Assembly (NCBI GenBank): GCA_020248985.1
Contig: JADCGL010000022.1
Coordinates: 62,001 to 126,000 of the forward strand
DNA length: 64,000 nt
Origin: Telmatospirillum sp.
GTDB taxonomy: Bacteria > Pseudomonadota > Alphaproteobacteria > CACIAM-22H2
Reading direction: 5' to 3'
In this document: positions 19,872 to 28,547 of the stretch, piece after piece
Position numbering within the stretch: position 1 is the first letter of the stretch
How the letters are laid out: each line of letters starts with the position of its first letter
Notes under the pieces: model-generated
Database searches by the model: none
What the model was told of the DNA's origin: nothing
Seen by the model: only the letters and a program-made list of their open reading frames with translations
Program-made: the position numbers and the translations under genes

Positions 19872-21116
19872 ATGGACGCCCCCTATTTCGACGAGCTTGA
19901 AACTCGCGATCCCGGCCTGCGCGAAGCGCGCCAGTTCGAGGAATTGCGGCTGCAGATCGAGCATGCCAAAGCCAAAGCGCCCTATTTTGCCGAGTCGTTG
20001 GCCGATATCGACCCCGGCCAGATCATCGACCGCGCAGCCCTGGCGGCTTTGCCCGTGGTGCGCAAAAGCGATCTCATCGAGCTCCAGAAAAAGACCTTTG
20101 CCGAGCGCGACCCGTTCGGAGGGCTGGCGGCCGAAAAACCCGGCCGACTTGCGCGCATCTACATGTCGCCGGGGCCAATCTTCGATCCCGAGGCGATGCG
20201 GCCCGACTATTGGCGCCTCGCGCGCGCTTTGTGGGCGGCCGGCTTCCGGCGCGGCCAGGTCATCCACAATACGTTCAGCTACCACCTGACGCCGGCGGGC
20301 TCGATGTTCGAAACAGGTGCCCATGCGATCGGCTGTGCGGTTGTCCCGGCCGGCGTTGGCAACACCGAGCAGCAAGTGCGCGCGATCGCCGACATCAAGC
20401 CCGACGGTTATGCCGGCACGCCGTCCTTCCTCAAAATCCTGCTCGAAAAGGGCAAGGAGCTTGGCGCCGATCTGGCGAGCCTCAAACTTGCGCTCGTCTC
20501 GGGTGAGGCCGTGCCCAAAGCCTTGCGCGGCGAGATGGCGGCTTTGGGCATCGATGTGCGGCAATGCTACGCCTCGGCCGATTTGGGCCTCATCGGCTAC
20601 GAGACGACGCCCGACGAAGGGTTGGTCCTCGACGAATGGATCGTCGTCGAAATCGTGCGCGCAGGGACCGGCACGCCGGTCGCCGACGGCGAGGTCGGCG
20701 AGGTCGTGGTGACCACGCTCAACCCCGACTATCCGCTGATCCGCTTTGCGACCGGCGATCTGTCGATGTTCGTGCCCGGCATGTCGTCTTGCGGGCGCAC
20801 CGGCCGGCGTTTGCGCGGCTGGATGGGCCGTGCCGACCAGACCACCAAGGTCAAGGGCATGTTCGTGCATCCGGGCCAAGTGGCCGAGGCCGCCAGACGC
20901 TGCGGCATCGCGCGCTATCGCCTCGTCGTGTCGCGCGTCGGCGACAACGACGCGATGACGCTGCAAGTGGAAGCGCCCGCAGATGCGGGCCTCGAAGCGC
21001 GTCTCGTCGAAGCCTTGCAAGCCGCGACCAAGCTGCGCGGCGCCGTCGCGTTCGCAAGCCCCGGCAGCCTTGCCAACGATGGCAAGGTCATCGAAGACGC
21101 GCGCAAATACGATTGA
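19872..21116 (+). CDS. Phenylacetate-CoA ligase (PaaK)-like adenylate-forming protein
   Basis: A 414-residue protein resembling the PaaK group of AMP-forming CoA ligases: LRLQIEHAKAKAPYFAESL, LALVSGEAVPKALRGEMAALG, LVLDEWIVVEIV, GEVGEVVVTTLNPDYPLIRFATGDLS and GRADQTTKVKGMFVHPGQV. The usual SSGTTGxPT phosphate loop is replaced by YMSPGPIFDP, so catalytic competence or substrate may differ. The C-terminal domain (about 315-414) is present. The ATG at 19872 is preferred; the frame is open to 19803. No paa catabolic genes are near, so phenylacetate is unlikely to be the substrate. Confidence 0.8.
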   Translation: MDAPYFDELETRDPGLREARQFEELRLQIEHAKAKAPYFAESLADIDPGQIIDRAALAALPVVRKSDLIELQKKTFAERDPFGGLAAEKPGRLARIYMSPGPIFDPEAMRPDYWRLARALWAAGFRRGQVIHNTFSYHLTPAGSMFETGAHAIGCAVVPAGVGNTEQQVRAIADIKPDGYAGTPSFLKILLEKGKELGADLASLKLALVSGEAVPKALRGEMAALGIDVRQCYASADLGLIGYETTPDEGLVLDEWIVVEIVRAGTGTPVADGEVGEVVVTTLNPDYPLIRFATGDLSMFVPGMSSCGRTGRRLRGWMGRADQTTKVKGMFVHPGQVAEAARRCGIARYRLVVSRVGDNDAMTLQVEAPADAGLEARLVEALQAATKLRGAVAFASPGSLANDGKVIEDARKYD

Positions 21117-21136
21117 AAACGTACCGGTAAGGCGCG

Positions 21137-21472
21137 CTACGCCGCCCCGGTGCCGTTCGACAGAAACACCGCGAGCAGCGATTCCGTCGCGGGGTCGGAC
21201 GGCGTGCGCAGATCCCACGTGCCGGCCACATGGCCGTCGCCGGTGCGCACGATGGTGCCGCGCCCACGCACTTCGACCGAACCCACGTCCGAGCGGATCC
21301 CGAGCACCAGATCGAACGCGGCACCGACCGGCGACCACGGCTTCTCGGCGCGCACGCGCCAGCCGTTGCGGCTCCAATCGACGATCGCATGGCCGTCGCC
21401 GTCGACCAGCAAGGTGCCGCGCAGCACGCCGGCTCGGGCCTGTTTGCGTTTTTCGTCTGGTGTCGCCGTCAT
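21137..21472 (-). CDS. PilZ domain protein, predicted c-di-GMP receptor
   Basis: A single-domain protein of 111 residues. It carries both c-di-GMP contact motifs: RxxxR as RKQAR (residues 9-13) and (D/N)xSxxG as DWSRNG (32-37). The beta-barrel strands VEVRGRGTIVRTGDGH and VAGTWDLR follow. The output partner is not evident from the neighbours. The ATG at 21472 (MTATPDEKRKQ) places the first motif at the N-terminus; the frame is open to 21562. It is convergent with the PaaK-like gene. Confidence 0.7.
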   Translation of the reverse strand: MTATPDEKRKQARAGVLRGTLLVDGDGHAIVDWSRNGWRVRAEKPWSPVGAAFDLVLGIRSDVGSVEVRGRGTIVRTGDGHVAGTWDLRTPSDPATESLLAVFLSNGTGAA

Positions 21473-21568
21473 CGCCTGTTTTCCGTCGCTTCTCTTGGGT
21501 CCCCTGCCAACCGCAGGCTTGTCGCAAAGTAAAGGCATTTGCCCGCCGCTGCCAAGCGGCAAAACCGC

Positions 21569-22546
21569 TCAAGACCGGCGAAACGCATAGGTCGCGTCGA
21601 GCCGTTCGCGCAAGTAAGCGGCCCCGGTCGTGGGCGGATAGAGCGGCGCCCGGCCAGGCCCCGTGCAGGTCGGCAGGCACGCGACGGGGGCATCGCCATT
21701 GGGATCGAGGAAAAACGGTACCGACCAGCGCTGGCGGCCCGAACGATTGACCACGCGATGCGGCGTGGAGACGTAAACGTCGTTCGACCAGCGCATCAGG
21801 CAGTCGCCGATATTGCACACAAAGGTGCCGGGCAGCGGCGTGGCCGCAATCCAGTCGCCGTTGCGCGCCTGCACCTCGAGCCCGCCCACCATGTCCTGCC
21901 AAAGCACCGTGACATTGCCGTAGTCGGTATGCGGGGCGGCCCCGTACTGGTCGGGCACAAACGTGCCGGGATGCGGCGGGTAATGCAGCAGCCGCAAGGT
22001 GGCGAGGGGCTTGTCGATCAGCTCTTCGAAGAAGCGCTCGGGCATGCCGAGATCGAGCGCAAAGGCGCGATGCAAATCCTGGCACAAAGCCAGCATCGCA
22101 TCGAAATAAGCGCACAAAGCCGCTTGAAACGCCGGCATCGCGGGCGGCCATTGGTTGGGGCCGCAGAACGGACGCCCGGCGACAAGATCGGGATCGTCCG
22201 CCGCCAATTCGCGGCCCATATTGAAGCCTTCTTTGAGATCGCCCTTGCGCGAAGGATCGAGTTTCTCGGCCTCGAACGGCACATAGCCGCGATTGTGCCG
22301 CGAATGCTCGATCGACACGCGCTTCTTTTCCACGTCGGGCAACGCAAAAAACGATTCCGCCTGTGCGCGCAAGTTCCGCAGCAACGCGTCGGGCACGCCA
22401 TGTTCGGAGATATAGAAGAATCCGGTCTGGCGGCATGCCGCGCCAATCGCGGCTGCAACGGCCGCACTGGCCGAGCGATCGCGCAACGCGCCGATCGCGA
22501 TCACGGGAATTTCGCCGGGCAACGGGGATCGTGCAGGGTCCGACAT
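21569..22546 (-). CDS. 2-oxoglutarate/Fe(II)-dependent oxygenase, isopenicillin N synthase family
   Basis: A 325-residue member of the IPNS/flavonol-synthase-like oxygenases. The N-terminal DIOX_N domain (ACRQTGFFYISEHGVP) precedes the 2OG-FeII core with iron ligands in PHTDYGNVT (His and Asp) and STPHRVV (His). RQRWSVPFF holds the arginine that binds the 2-oxoglutarate carboxylate. Such bacterial enzymes are often annotated as uracil- or gibberellin-type oxygenases without evidence. The substrate is unknown. It lies 15 nt downstream of rlmB on the same strand. Confidence 0.9.
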   Translation of the reverse strand: MSDPARSPLPGEIPVIAIGALRDRSASAAVAAAIGAACRQTGFFYISEHGVPDALLRNLRAQAESFFALPDVEKKRVSIEHSRHNRGYVPFEAEKLDPSRKGDLKEGFNMGRELAADDPDLVAGRPFCGPNQWPPAMPAFQAALCAYFDAMLALCQDLHRAFALDLGMPERFFEELIDKPLATLRLLHYPPHPGTFVPDQYGAAPHTDYGNVTVLWQDMVGGLEVQARNGDWIAATPLPGTFVCNIGDCLMRWSNDVYVSTPHRVVNRSGRQRWSVPFFLDPNGDAPVACLPTCTGPGRAPLYPPTTGAAYLRERLDATYAFRRS

Positions 22547-22561
22547 GTCGTCGCTGCTCCT

Positions 22562-23428
22562 TCAGCGCGTGCGGAAGCCGCCGGTGATGGCGTGGATCAG
22601 GATGGCGGCCGTGGCGGCCACGTTCAAGGATTGGATCGGGCCTGCGGGCGGCAAGGTGGCGACATGCGCGCACACGGCCAAGGTCGCCGCACTCAACCCC
22701 TCCTCCTCGTTGCCGAGCACCAGGCACACAGGCTTGGGGCCGGTCGCGAGTTTCTGCATCGGCATCGGCGCACCGGCACCCAAAGCCGTGCCGACGACGG
22801 TGTAGAAGGCGCTCAAGCGGCGCAGCACGTCGGGCAGGCGATGCAGGCGATACACGTCGAGCCACACGAGCCCGCCTTCGGAGACGCGATAGGCGGCCTC
22901 GGACGGGGCCGCCTGCGCCGGATGGTCGCTGATCGCCAGATGCGGCAAACCGAAAAAAGCGGCCGTGCGCGCAATCGCTCCCAGATTGTGCGGGTTGCCG
23001 ATCCCGTCGAGGATCACGAGCGGCTGCCAGCGCTTGGCCCATTCCTGCGCTTGGCCGAGATCGAATTGGCGGACCGGCCGCGGGGCCGTCTCGGCGACGA
23101 TGCCGCCATTGAGCGGCGTGCCCGCGATCTTGGCCAACGCTTCGTCCGGCACGATGCGATGTGCGATGTTGCGTGCGGTCGCCTCGCGCAGCAGGTCGCT
23201 TGCCGCCTGCGCCATGCCTGGCGTTACGAGCAAGCGCTGCACCGCCTCGGGGGCGCGCGCAAACAACGCCGCCACACTCGGCAGACCGGCGATGCGCAGA
23301 ATTTCGCGCCGATGCTGGCGCTCGGGCTCTTGGCCGTGGGCACCTTGTTTGTGTGCGCCTTGCCTGCGGTCGCCGGGCTTGCGGGGACCGCCGGGTCGGT
23401 TCGGGTTGCGGGGCGGAAAGCGTTTCAT
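22562..23428 (-). CDS. rlmB: 23S rRNA 2'-O-ribose methyltransferase, TrmH/RlmB type (SPOUT)
   Basis: A 288-residue SPOUT methyltransferase. It has a short basic, proline-rich N-terminal tail, a substrate-binding domain (ILRIAGLPSVAALFARAP), and the trefoil-knot motifs NPHNLGAIARTAAFFG, LVLGNEEEGLS and IQSLNVAATAAILIHAI. The most likely role is 2'-O-methylation of G2251 in 23S rRNA, as for RlmB; other TrmH-family targets are possible. It is divergent from thrS with about 100 nt between starts. Confidence 0.88.
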   Translation of the reverse strand: MKRFPPRNPNRPGGPRKPGDRRQGAHKQGAHGQEPERQHRREILRIAGLPSVAALFARAPEAVQRLLVTPGMAQAASDLLREATARNIAHRIVPDEALAKIAGTPLNGGIVAETAPRPVRQFDLGQAQEWAKRWQPLVILDGIGNPHNLGAIARTAAFFGLPHLAISDHPAQAAPSEAAYRVSEGGLVWLDVYRLHRLPDVLRRLSAFYTVVGTALGAGAPMPMQKLATGPKPVCLVLGNEEEGLSAATLAVCAHVATLPPAGPIQSLNVAATAAILIHAITGGFRTR

Positions 23429-23530
23429 AGGTCAAACCCTTAGCGCGAATGGCCGGGCGGCGCTATCGATTGCCTTGGCGGGGGGAACCCCTTATCTTCG
23501 CGCTCCCTTTTGCTTTTGGAAGCCTTCGCC

Positions 23531-25411
23531 ATGGACGCATCTCACGCCCCCGATCTCGACCGCATGCGGCACTCGTGCTCGCACGTGCTCGCGGCTGCCG
23601 TGCTGAAACTCTATCCGGACGCCAAGCTCGGCGTGGGGCCGGCGACCGATTCGGGCTTCTATTACGACATCGAAACGCCGGTTCCGCTCACGACCGAGGA
23701 CCTGCCCAAGATCGAAGCCGAAATGCGCAAGATCCGCGAGCGCAAAGTGCCGTTCACGCGCCGCGAGGTGCCGATCGGCGAAGCGGTCGCGTTCATGGAA
23801 TCGACGAAGCAGAGCTACAAGGTGGAGCTGCTCGAGATGCTGCGCACGCGCGGCTCGACGGCGGCCAAGGGCCTGGAAGATCCCAACCTCGTCGAGGCGG
23901 GCGCTTCCGGCGTTTCGTCCGTGTCGCTCTACCAGCTCGGCGATTTCACCGACCTGTGCCGGGGCCCGCATGTCGAGCATTCGGGCCAAGTCGGCGCGTT
24001 CCGCCTGATGAAACTCGCCGGTGCCTATTGGCGCGGCGATTCGCGCAATCCGCAGCTCACGCGCGTCTACGGCACGTGCTGGGCGAACGAGAACGATCTC
24101 AAAGCCTATCTGCACCGGCTCGAAGAAGCCGAGAAGCGCGACCATCGCAAGCTCGGGGCCGCCATGCAGCTTTTCCATCTGCAGGAAGAGGCCCCCGGCG
24201 CTATCTTCTGGCACCCGAAAGGCTGGACGCTGTTCCGCACGATCGAGCGCTATATGCGCACGCGCCTCGACGCCGACGGCTATGTCGAAGTCAAAACGCC
24301 GCAGCTCGTCGACCGCGTGTTCTGGGAGAAATCCGGCCACTGGGAGAACTACCGCGACGCGATGTTCGTGGCGACACCCGGCAAAGAGGGCGAAGAAGTC
24401 GATCGGCTCTACGCGATCAAGCCGATGAATTGCCCCGGTGCGGTGCAGATTTTCCGCCAGGGCCAGCGCAGCTACCGCGAATTGCCGCTGCGCTTGGCCG
24501 AGTTCGGGGCCTGCCATCGCTACGAGCCGTCGGGCGCTTTGCACGGCATCATGCGCGTGCGCGCGTTTACGCAGGACGATGCCCACATTTTCTGCACCGA
24601 AGACCAGATCCCCGAGGAATCGAAGCGCTTCTGCGATTTGCTGCGCTCGATCTACGCGGATTTCGGCTTCCAGGATCTGCTCGTCAAATTCTCGGACCGA
24701 CCGGAAAAACGCGCGGGTGCAGACGACATTTGGGACAAGGCGGAATCGGCCCTCGAGAAAGGTTCGGCAGCGGCCGGCCTCACGACGACGCGCAACCCGG
24801 GCGAAGGCGCCTTCTACGGGCCGAAGCTCGAATTCGTGCTGCGCGACGCGATCGGCCGCGACTGGCAGTGCGGCACGCTGCAGGTCGATTTCGTGCTGCC
24901 CGAGCGGCTCGATGCGAGCTATATCGGCGAAGACGGCGCCAAACATCGCCCGGTGATGCTGCACCGCGCGATCCTGGGCTCGTTCGAGCGTTTCATCGGC
25001 ATTCTGATCGAGAACTACGCGGGCCGCCTGCCGACGTGGCTGTCGCCGATCCAGGCGCGCATGGTGCCCATCGCCGATCGGCATGTGGATTTCGCGCGCG
25101 ACGTCGCCCGCCGCCTGATGGCTGCCGAACTGCCGCAGACGGACGGCGGCATTCGCGTCGATGTGGACGATTCGACCGAGCGCATGCAAAAGAAGATCCG
25201 CAATGCGCAGCTCGAGCAGATCCCCTACATGCTCGTGGCGGGCGACAAAGAAGCCGCCGAAGGCAAGGTCGCCGTGCGCTTGCGCTCCGGCCAGGATCTG
25301 GGGGCGATGACGGTCGACGAGGTGATCGCGCGCATTCGCGGCGAGGTTGCCACGCGCGCCGATCTGCCGGCCCCAATTCAGCAGACGCCGAACCAGGCGA
25401 AAGCGCCGTAG
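23531..25411 (+). CDS. thrS: Threonine-tRNA ligase lacking the TGS domain
   Basis: Charges tRNA-Thr. The 626-residue protein starts directly at the editing domain: HSCSH (His14, His18) with DLCRGPH supplies the serine-editing site. The class II catalytic core has MNCPG (zinc Cys), GACHRYEPSGALHGIMRVR (motif 2), DDAHIFC (zinc His) and VMLHRAILGSFERFIGILIE (motif 3). The anticodon-binding domain is at the C-terminus. The N-terminal TGS domain of about 60 residues found in E. coli ThrS is missing. The ATG at 23531 is preferred; an alternative start at 23510 adds seven residues and no TGS domain. Confidence 0.97.
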   Translation: MDASHAPDLDRMRHSCSHVLAAAVLKLYPDAKLGVGPATDSGFYYDIETPVPLTTEDLPKIEAEMRKIRERKVPFTRREVPIGEAVAFMESTKQSYKVELLEMLRTRGSTAAKGLEDPNLVEAGASGVSSVSLYQLGDFTDLCRGPHVEHSGQVGAFRLMKLAGAYWRGDSRNPQLTRVYGTCWANENDLKAYLHRLEEAEKRDHRKLGAAMQLFHLQEEAPGAIFWHPKGWTLFRTIERYMRTRLDADGYVEVKTPQLVDRVFWEKSGHWENYRDAMFVATPGKEGEEVDRLYAIKPMNCPGAVQIFRQGQRSYRELPLRLAEFGACHRYEPSGALHGIMRVRAFTQDDAHIFCTEDQIPEESKRFCDLLRSIYADFGFQDLLVKFSDRPEKRAGADDIWDKAESALEKGSAAAGLTTTRNPGEGAFYGPKLEFVLRDAIGRDWQCGTLQVDFVLPERLDASYIGEDGAKHRPVMLHRAILGSFERFIGILIENYAGRLPTWLSPIQARMVPIADRHVDFARDVARRLMAAELPQTDGGIRVDVDDSTERMQKKIRNAQLEQIPYMLVAGDKEAAEGKVAVRLRSGQDLGAMTVDEVIARIRGEVATRADLPAPIQQTPNQAKAP

Positions 25412-25575
25412 CACGCGTCGAACAGGCCGTTCAGCACGGCGAAGACCGCAAGATCGAGCACGATCAACGCGGCCAGAATCGGCACGGCAAAGCGCCACAG
25501 CAGCAACGGCACCAGCGCCCATGTACGGCGCGGCGCGGCGATGCGGAGGCCGTAGACTGTGTGTTTGTCGGTCAC
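25378..25575 (-). CDS. Small membrane protein of 65 residues, unknown function
   Basis: Not recognised. The protein has a basic N-terminus (MTDKHTVYGLRIAAPRRTW) and one long or two short hydrophobic segments (about 20-62) rich in Leu, Ala and Val, ending CYGAFAWFGVC. Its ATG overlaps the stop of the upstream FemAB-like gene (ATGA, 25572-25575), which suggests translational coupling and supports it as real. Its last 34 nt overlap the 3' end of thrS on the opposite strand. A helper or membrane anchor for the FemAB-like protein is possible. Confidence 0.6.
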   Translation of the reverse strand: MTDKHTVYGLRIAAPRRTWALVPLLLWRFAVPILAALIVLDLAVFAVLNGLFDACYGAFAWFGVC

Positions 25576-26465
25576 AAATACGTCCCCGCCAGCGTGGTCG
25601 GCCGGCCGCCCGCCCCGAGCTTGAAGCGCGCGAGGCCGGGGCTTTTGTCGGTGTCGATCGTGCCGAGATCGACCTTGCGCACGCCCCGTTCTTTAAGCGC
25701 CATGAGCCCGCGCCACAGCACGAGATTGGCGGCGTTGGTGGCCCGCCCTTGCGCGTCCGACGCCGCGACATAGTAGCTCGCATCGGGGCCGTGGCGCAAA
25801 AACAGGGCCCCTGCCACGGGCTCGCGCCCGTCGAGCGCGATTGCCGCCAGGGTCTGGCGCGGACTTTTGAGGCGCACAAGCTGGGCCACGAAATCGGCCG
25901 AAGGGCCGGCAAAATCTTTCGCCGCGCGCACGCGGTCGTATTGGGCGACGACCCAATCGAGCCACTTGCCGCGCTCGGCAAGCTCGATGCGGAGCCCGCG
26001 CGCCTGGGCGGCGTTGAGCCGATTTCGCCATTTCTGGCGCAAACTCTGGCGCCCGTACTGCGCCAGCTCGACGATGGCGCAGCTGTGCCCCGTATAGATG
26101 CGGCGGCGCCCGAGCCAAACCCGCCGCGTCGCGGCATCGTCCGGAATCTCGGGTGCGAGCAGGACCGCACGCAAAAGCCCGTGCGGCAAGGCCGCCAGCA
26201 GTTCGGACGGCACGGTTGCGGAACCCTTGAGGGCAACAGGCCCACGCAACCCGAGCCACAATTCGGCCAGGCCAAACCAGCGCCGCCCGACCAATTGCAC
26301 TGCTGCAACCGGCCCCGCATCGTCGCGCGCAAGCAGACGCAGCACCGGCTGGGCCTGCCAGCGGACCGCAAGACCATAGTCCCAATCTTGCTGCAACGGC
26401 CAGAAATCCGATCGCTGGGCGGCCTCTTCCCACAAGCGGCGATCGGGTTCGACGACGACTTCCAT
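25572..26465 (-). CDS. GNAT-fold transferase, FemAB/BioF2-like
   Basis: A 297-residue protein with the two-GNAT layout of FemAB-like or BioF2-like (PF13480-type) transferases. The C-terminal half has LRQKWRNRLNAAQARGLRIE, then VAGALFLRHGPDASYYVAAS and KVDLGTIDTDKSPGLARFK, which match the family's catalytic subdomain. Gram-positive Fem proteins add amino acids to lipid II from aminoacyl-tRNA. In proteobacteria, relatives act in exopolysaccharide or peptidoglycan modification, so the donor and acceptor are not known. It is followed by a coupled small membrane protein. Confidence 0.78.
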   Translation of the reverse strand: MEVVVEPDRRLWEEAAQRSDFWPLQQDWDYGLAVRWQAQPVLRLLARDDAGPVAAVQLVGRRWFGLAELWLGLRGPVALKGSATVPSELLAALPHGLLRAVLLAPEIPDDAATRRVWLGRRRIYTGHSCAIVELAQYGRQSLRQKWRNRLNAAQARGLRIELAERGKWLDWVVAQYDRVRAAKDFAGPSADFVAQLVRLKSPRQTLAAIALDGREPVAGALFLRHGPDASYYVAASDAQGRATNAANLVLWRGLMALKERGVRKVDLGTIDTDKSPGLARFKLGAGGRPTTLAGTYL

Positions 26466-26544
26466 CGGCCCTGAAACACGCGTGATGCGAAATTTGGGAT
26501 TCTAATGTAAACCTTTGAAGGTCCAAAGACGAGGGGCGCGCAAG

Positions 26545-27876
26545 ATGGGCAACGTCAAGCAGGTCGAGCGCAAGAAGCTGAGCAAGCTCGACCTTCTCAA
26601 GCGCATGGAGGCGCACGAGCGTTTCGTCAAACGCGCGTCGGGCGGTGCGCGCATGCAGATCCATTTCGCGCAGATACCGCGCAACGATTTTGTCGGCCGC
26701 GCGCTGGCCGAGGCTGAGTTCGTCGGTGCGGACTTGACCGAATGCGATTTCACGCGCGCCAATCTCGACCGCGCCAATTTCTTCGGCGCCAATCTGAGCT
26801 TTGCGGTGTTCACCGACGCCGTCATGACGCGCGCCGATCTGCGCGGCTCGATCCTCAAGGGCGCGATCCTCGAAGGCGCCAATCTCAGCAAAGCCGACAT
26901 TCGCGACGGCTTCATCGTGACCGCGAACGAGACGGGCGATCTCGACTACTCGGTCATGACCACGCACAAAGCCAACATGGACGACGCGAAATTCGCCGGC
27001 GCCAATTTGGGCGAGGCGCGCCTGTCGCGCACGACGGCCCAACGCACCGACATGACGAACTGCAATCTGCGCGGCGCCAATCTCGCGGGCGCCGATCTTT
27101 CGAACGCCAACCTCTCGGGGGTGGTGCTGGCGGGCGCCGACCTTACCGACACGAACATGTCGGGCTGCAAGCTCAACGGTGCTGTGCTGGTGGGGGCCCA
27201 GATGTCGGGCACCAATCTCGATGGCGCCGACCTTTGTGCGAGCTACTTCATCATGGCCGAGATGGAAAAATGCGACATGAGCCGCGCCATCCTGCCCAAA
27301 TCGCTCGCCGATCTCGGCATCTCGTTCGGCGACATCGTCGTGTCGCACAACGATTGGCTGCGCACGGGTGGGGCTGCGGGCACGCAGGCCAAATTCGAAG
27401 GGGTGGATCTCGGGCCCATCGAATGGCCGGGAATCACGCTGTCGGCTGCCAAGATGCTGCGCGTGACCATGGTCCGCGCCAAAATGCCGTCGGGCCGCTT
27501 CGACATGGCGACGTTCGAAGGGGCGATGCTGGCCGAAGTCGATTTTTCGTCGGCCTCTTTGCGGGGCGCCAATCTCGACAAATGCACGCTCGACGGCGCG
27601 ATTTTCCGCGATGCCGTGTTCTCGCCCCTGCCGCTCGCCGGCATGCAAGGCACCAAATGGCCCGCGCGCATGCGCGGCTGCCGCGCCCAGAAGGCCGATT
27701 TCCGCGGCGCCGACCTGAGCAACGTCGACATGACGGAGGCGAGCTTGCGCGACGTCGATTTTCGCGGCGCCAATCTTTCTGGCGCCAAACTCGTCGACTG
27801 CGATCTCGCAGGTGCCGATTTGCGCGACGCGGTAATGACCGACGCCGATCTACGCGGCGCTATGGGTGTTCGCTAA
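26545..27876 (+). CDS. Pentapeptide-repeat protein with two main beta-helix blocks
   Basis: A 443-residue protein built largely of A(D/N)LXX pentapeptides. Blocks lie at about 58-125, 141-250, 300-355 and 381-440, with a non-repeat linker at about 255-290 containing HNDWLRTGGAAG. The N-terminal 50 residues are basic and helical (KQVERKKLSKLDLLKRMEAHERF). The repeats predict right-handed quadrilateral beta-helices. Some such proteins mimic DNA and protect gyrase, but most have unknown roles. The ATG at 26545 has GAGGGG upstream; an upstream TTG at 26515 is possible but less likely. Confidence 0.92.
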   Translation: MGNVKQVERKKLSKLDLLKRMEAHERFVKRASGGARMQIHFAQIPRNDFVGRALAEAEFVGADLTECDFTRANLDRANFFGANLSFAVFTDAVMTRADLRGSILKGAILEGANLSKADIRDGFIVTANETGDLDYSVMTTHKANMDDAKFAGANLGEARLSRTTAQRTDMTNCNLRGANLAGADLSNANLSGVVLAGADLTDTNMSGCKLNGAVLVGAQMSGTNLDGADLCASYFIMAEMEKCDMSRAILPKSLADLGISFGDIVVSHNDWLRTGGAAGTQAKFEGVDLGPIEWPGITLSAAKMLRVTMVRAKMPSGRFDMATFEGAMLAEVDFSSASLRGANLDKCTLDGAIFRDAVFSPLPLAGMQGTKWPARMRGCRAQKADFRGADLSNVDMTEASLRDVDFRGANLSGAKLVDCDLAGADLRDAVMTDADLRGAMGVR

Positions 27877-27888
27877 CGGGCGCGTCCG

Positions 27889-28404
27889 CTAGGGTCGGCG
27901 GATTGTCGGGCCCAGGCGGCGTTTTTCGACCGTGAAGGTACGCGCGGTCGAGGTGGGCCGGCTCACGATCGGCTGGGTCAAACCGAGACGGTCGGCATCG
28001 GGGCGCAGATGGGCCGGCACGGGGCCGGCATTCGGGCCCGCATAGTCGCCGCCGGCAGGCCGGCGTGGCGCGCGCGGCGCGCGCGGCGGTTTCTTGGGCT
28101 TTTCCTTCACGTCGGCAAACCGCACTTCGATTTTGCGGTCTTTGACCTTGGTGCCGTCAAGCGCCGCGATCGCCTGCTTACAATGCGACTCTGTCGCCAT
28201 CGTGACGAACGCATAGCCGATGGCTTTGCCGGTTTTCGGGTCGGCTGGAATTTGGCTTTGGATGACGATGCCGTGCGCGTCGAACAGATCGGCGAGCCCC
28301 TCGACATCCAAATCGAACGGCACATTGCCGACGAAAAGGCGCGTATTGTAGATTTTCGCGGGGGTTTTGCCTGGCATTTTGCCGGGCGGGGCGGCTTTCG
28401 GCAT
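27889..28404 (-). CDS. RNA-binding protein with one RRM domain
   Basis: A 171-residue protein with one RNA recognition motif (about 21-98): RNP2 is LFVGNV and RNP1 is GYAFVTM, with the connecting VKDRKIEVRFA strand. The C-terminal 70 residues are basic and Pro/Arg-rich (PKKPPRAPRAPRRPAGG), as in bacterial Rbp proteins. It probably binds RNA in stress or cold adaptation, which is inference from the family. The start is uncertain: the ATG at 28404 is used, while one at 28482 would add 26 residues. It converges with the pentapeptide gene and is divergent from the receiver gene. Confidence 0.85.
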   Translation of the reverse strand: MPKAAPPGKMPGKTPAKIYNTRLFVGNVPFDLDVEGLADLFDAHGIVIQSQIPADPKTGKAIGYAFVTMATESHCKQAIAALDGTKVKDRKIEVRFADVKEKPKKPPRAPRAPRRPAGGDYAGPNAGPVPAHLRPDADRLGLTQPIVSRPTSTARTFTVEKRRLGPTIRRP

Positions 28405-28497
28405 GGGTTCCGGCTTTCCGATCACAACGGACGAACCGTCATTATGCCGCTTTTTGCCGCCGACCGCCCGCACGAAACACATTGTTGCACCGGATCG

Positions 28498-28527
28498 CTT
28501 GCCGAACGCGGCAAGAGGGTTGTAAAA
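28498..28527 (+). promoter_or_regulatory. Candidate promoter with inverted repeat before the receiver-domain gene
   Basis: The inverted repeat CTTGCCG/CGGCAAG with a 4-nt centre (28498-28515) overlaps a possible -35 box TTGCCG, followed about 16-17 nt later by TGTAAA. It lies 20-50 nt before the receiver start in the 143-nt divergent gap to the RRM gene. A repressor site over the promoter is possible; the match is only moderate. Confidence 0.3.
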
Positions 28528-28547
28528 AAGTCGCAAGGAGTTGGATT

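Noticed and set aside
19872-21116. Phenylacetate degradation gene
   Set aside because: No other paa genes are nearby and the ATP-binding loop deviates, so only the fold family is claimed.
19230-23435. A 1401-codon open frame on the minus strand
   Set aside because: It runs through parts of six well-supported genes on both strands, is rich in Arg/Ala/Gly and has no recognisable domain except where it coincides with real genes. It is a high-GC shadow frame.
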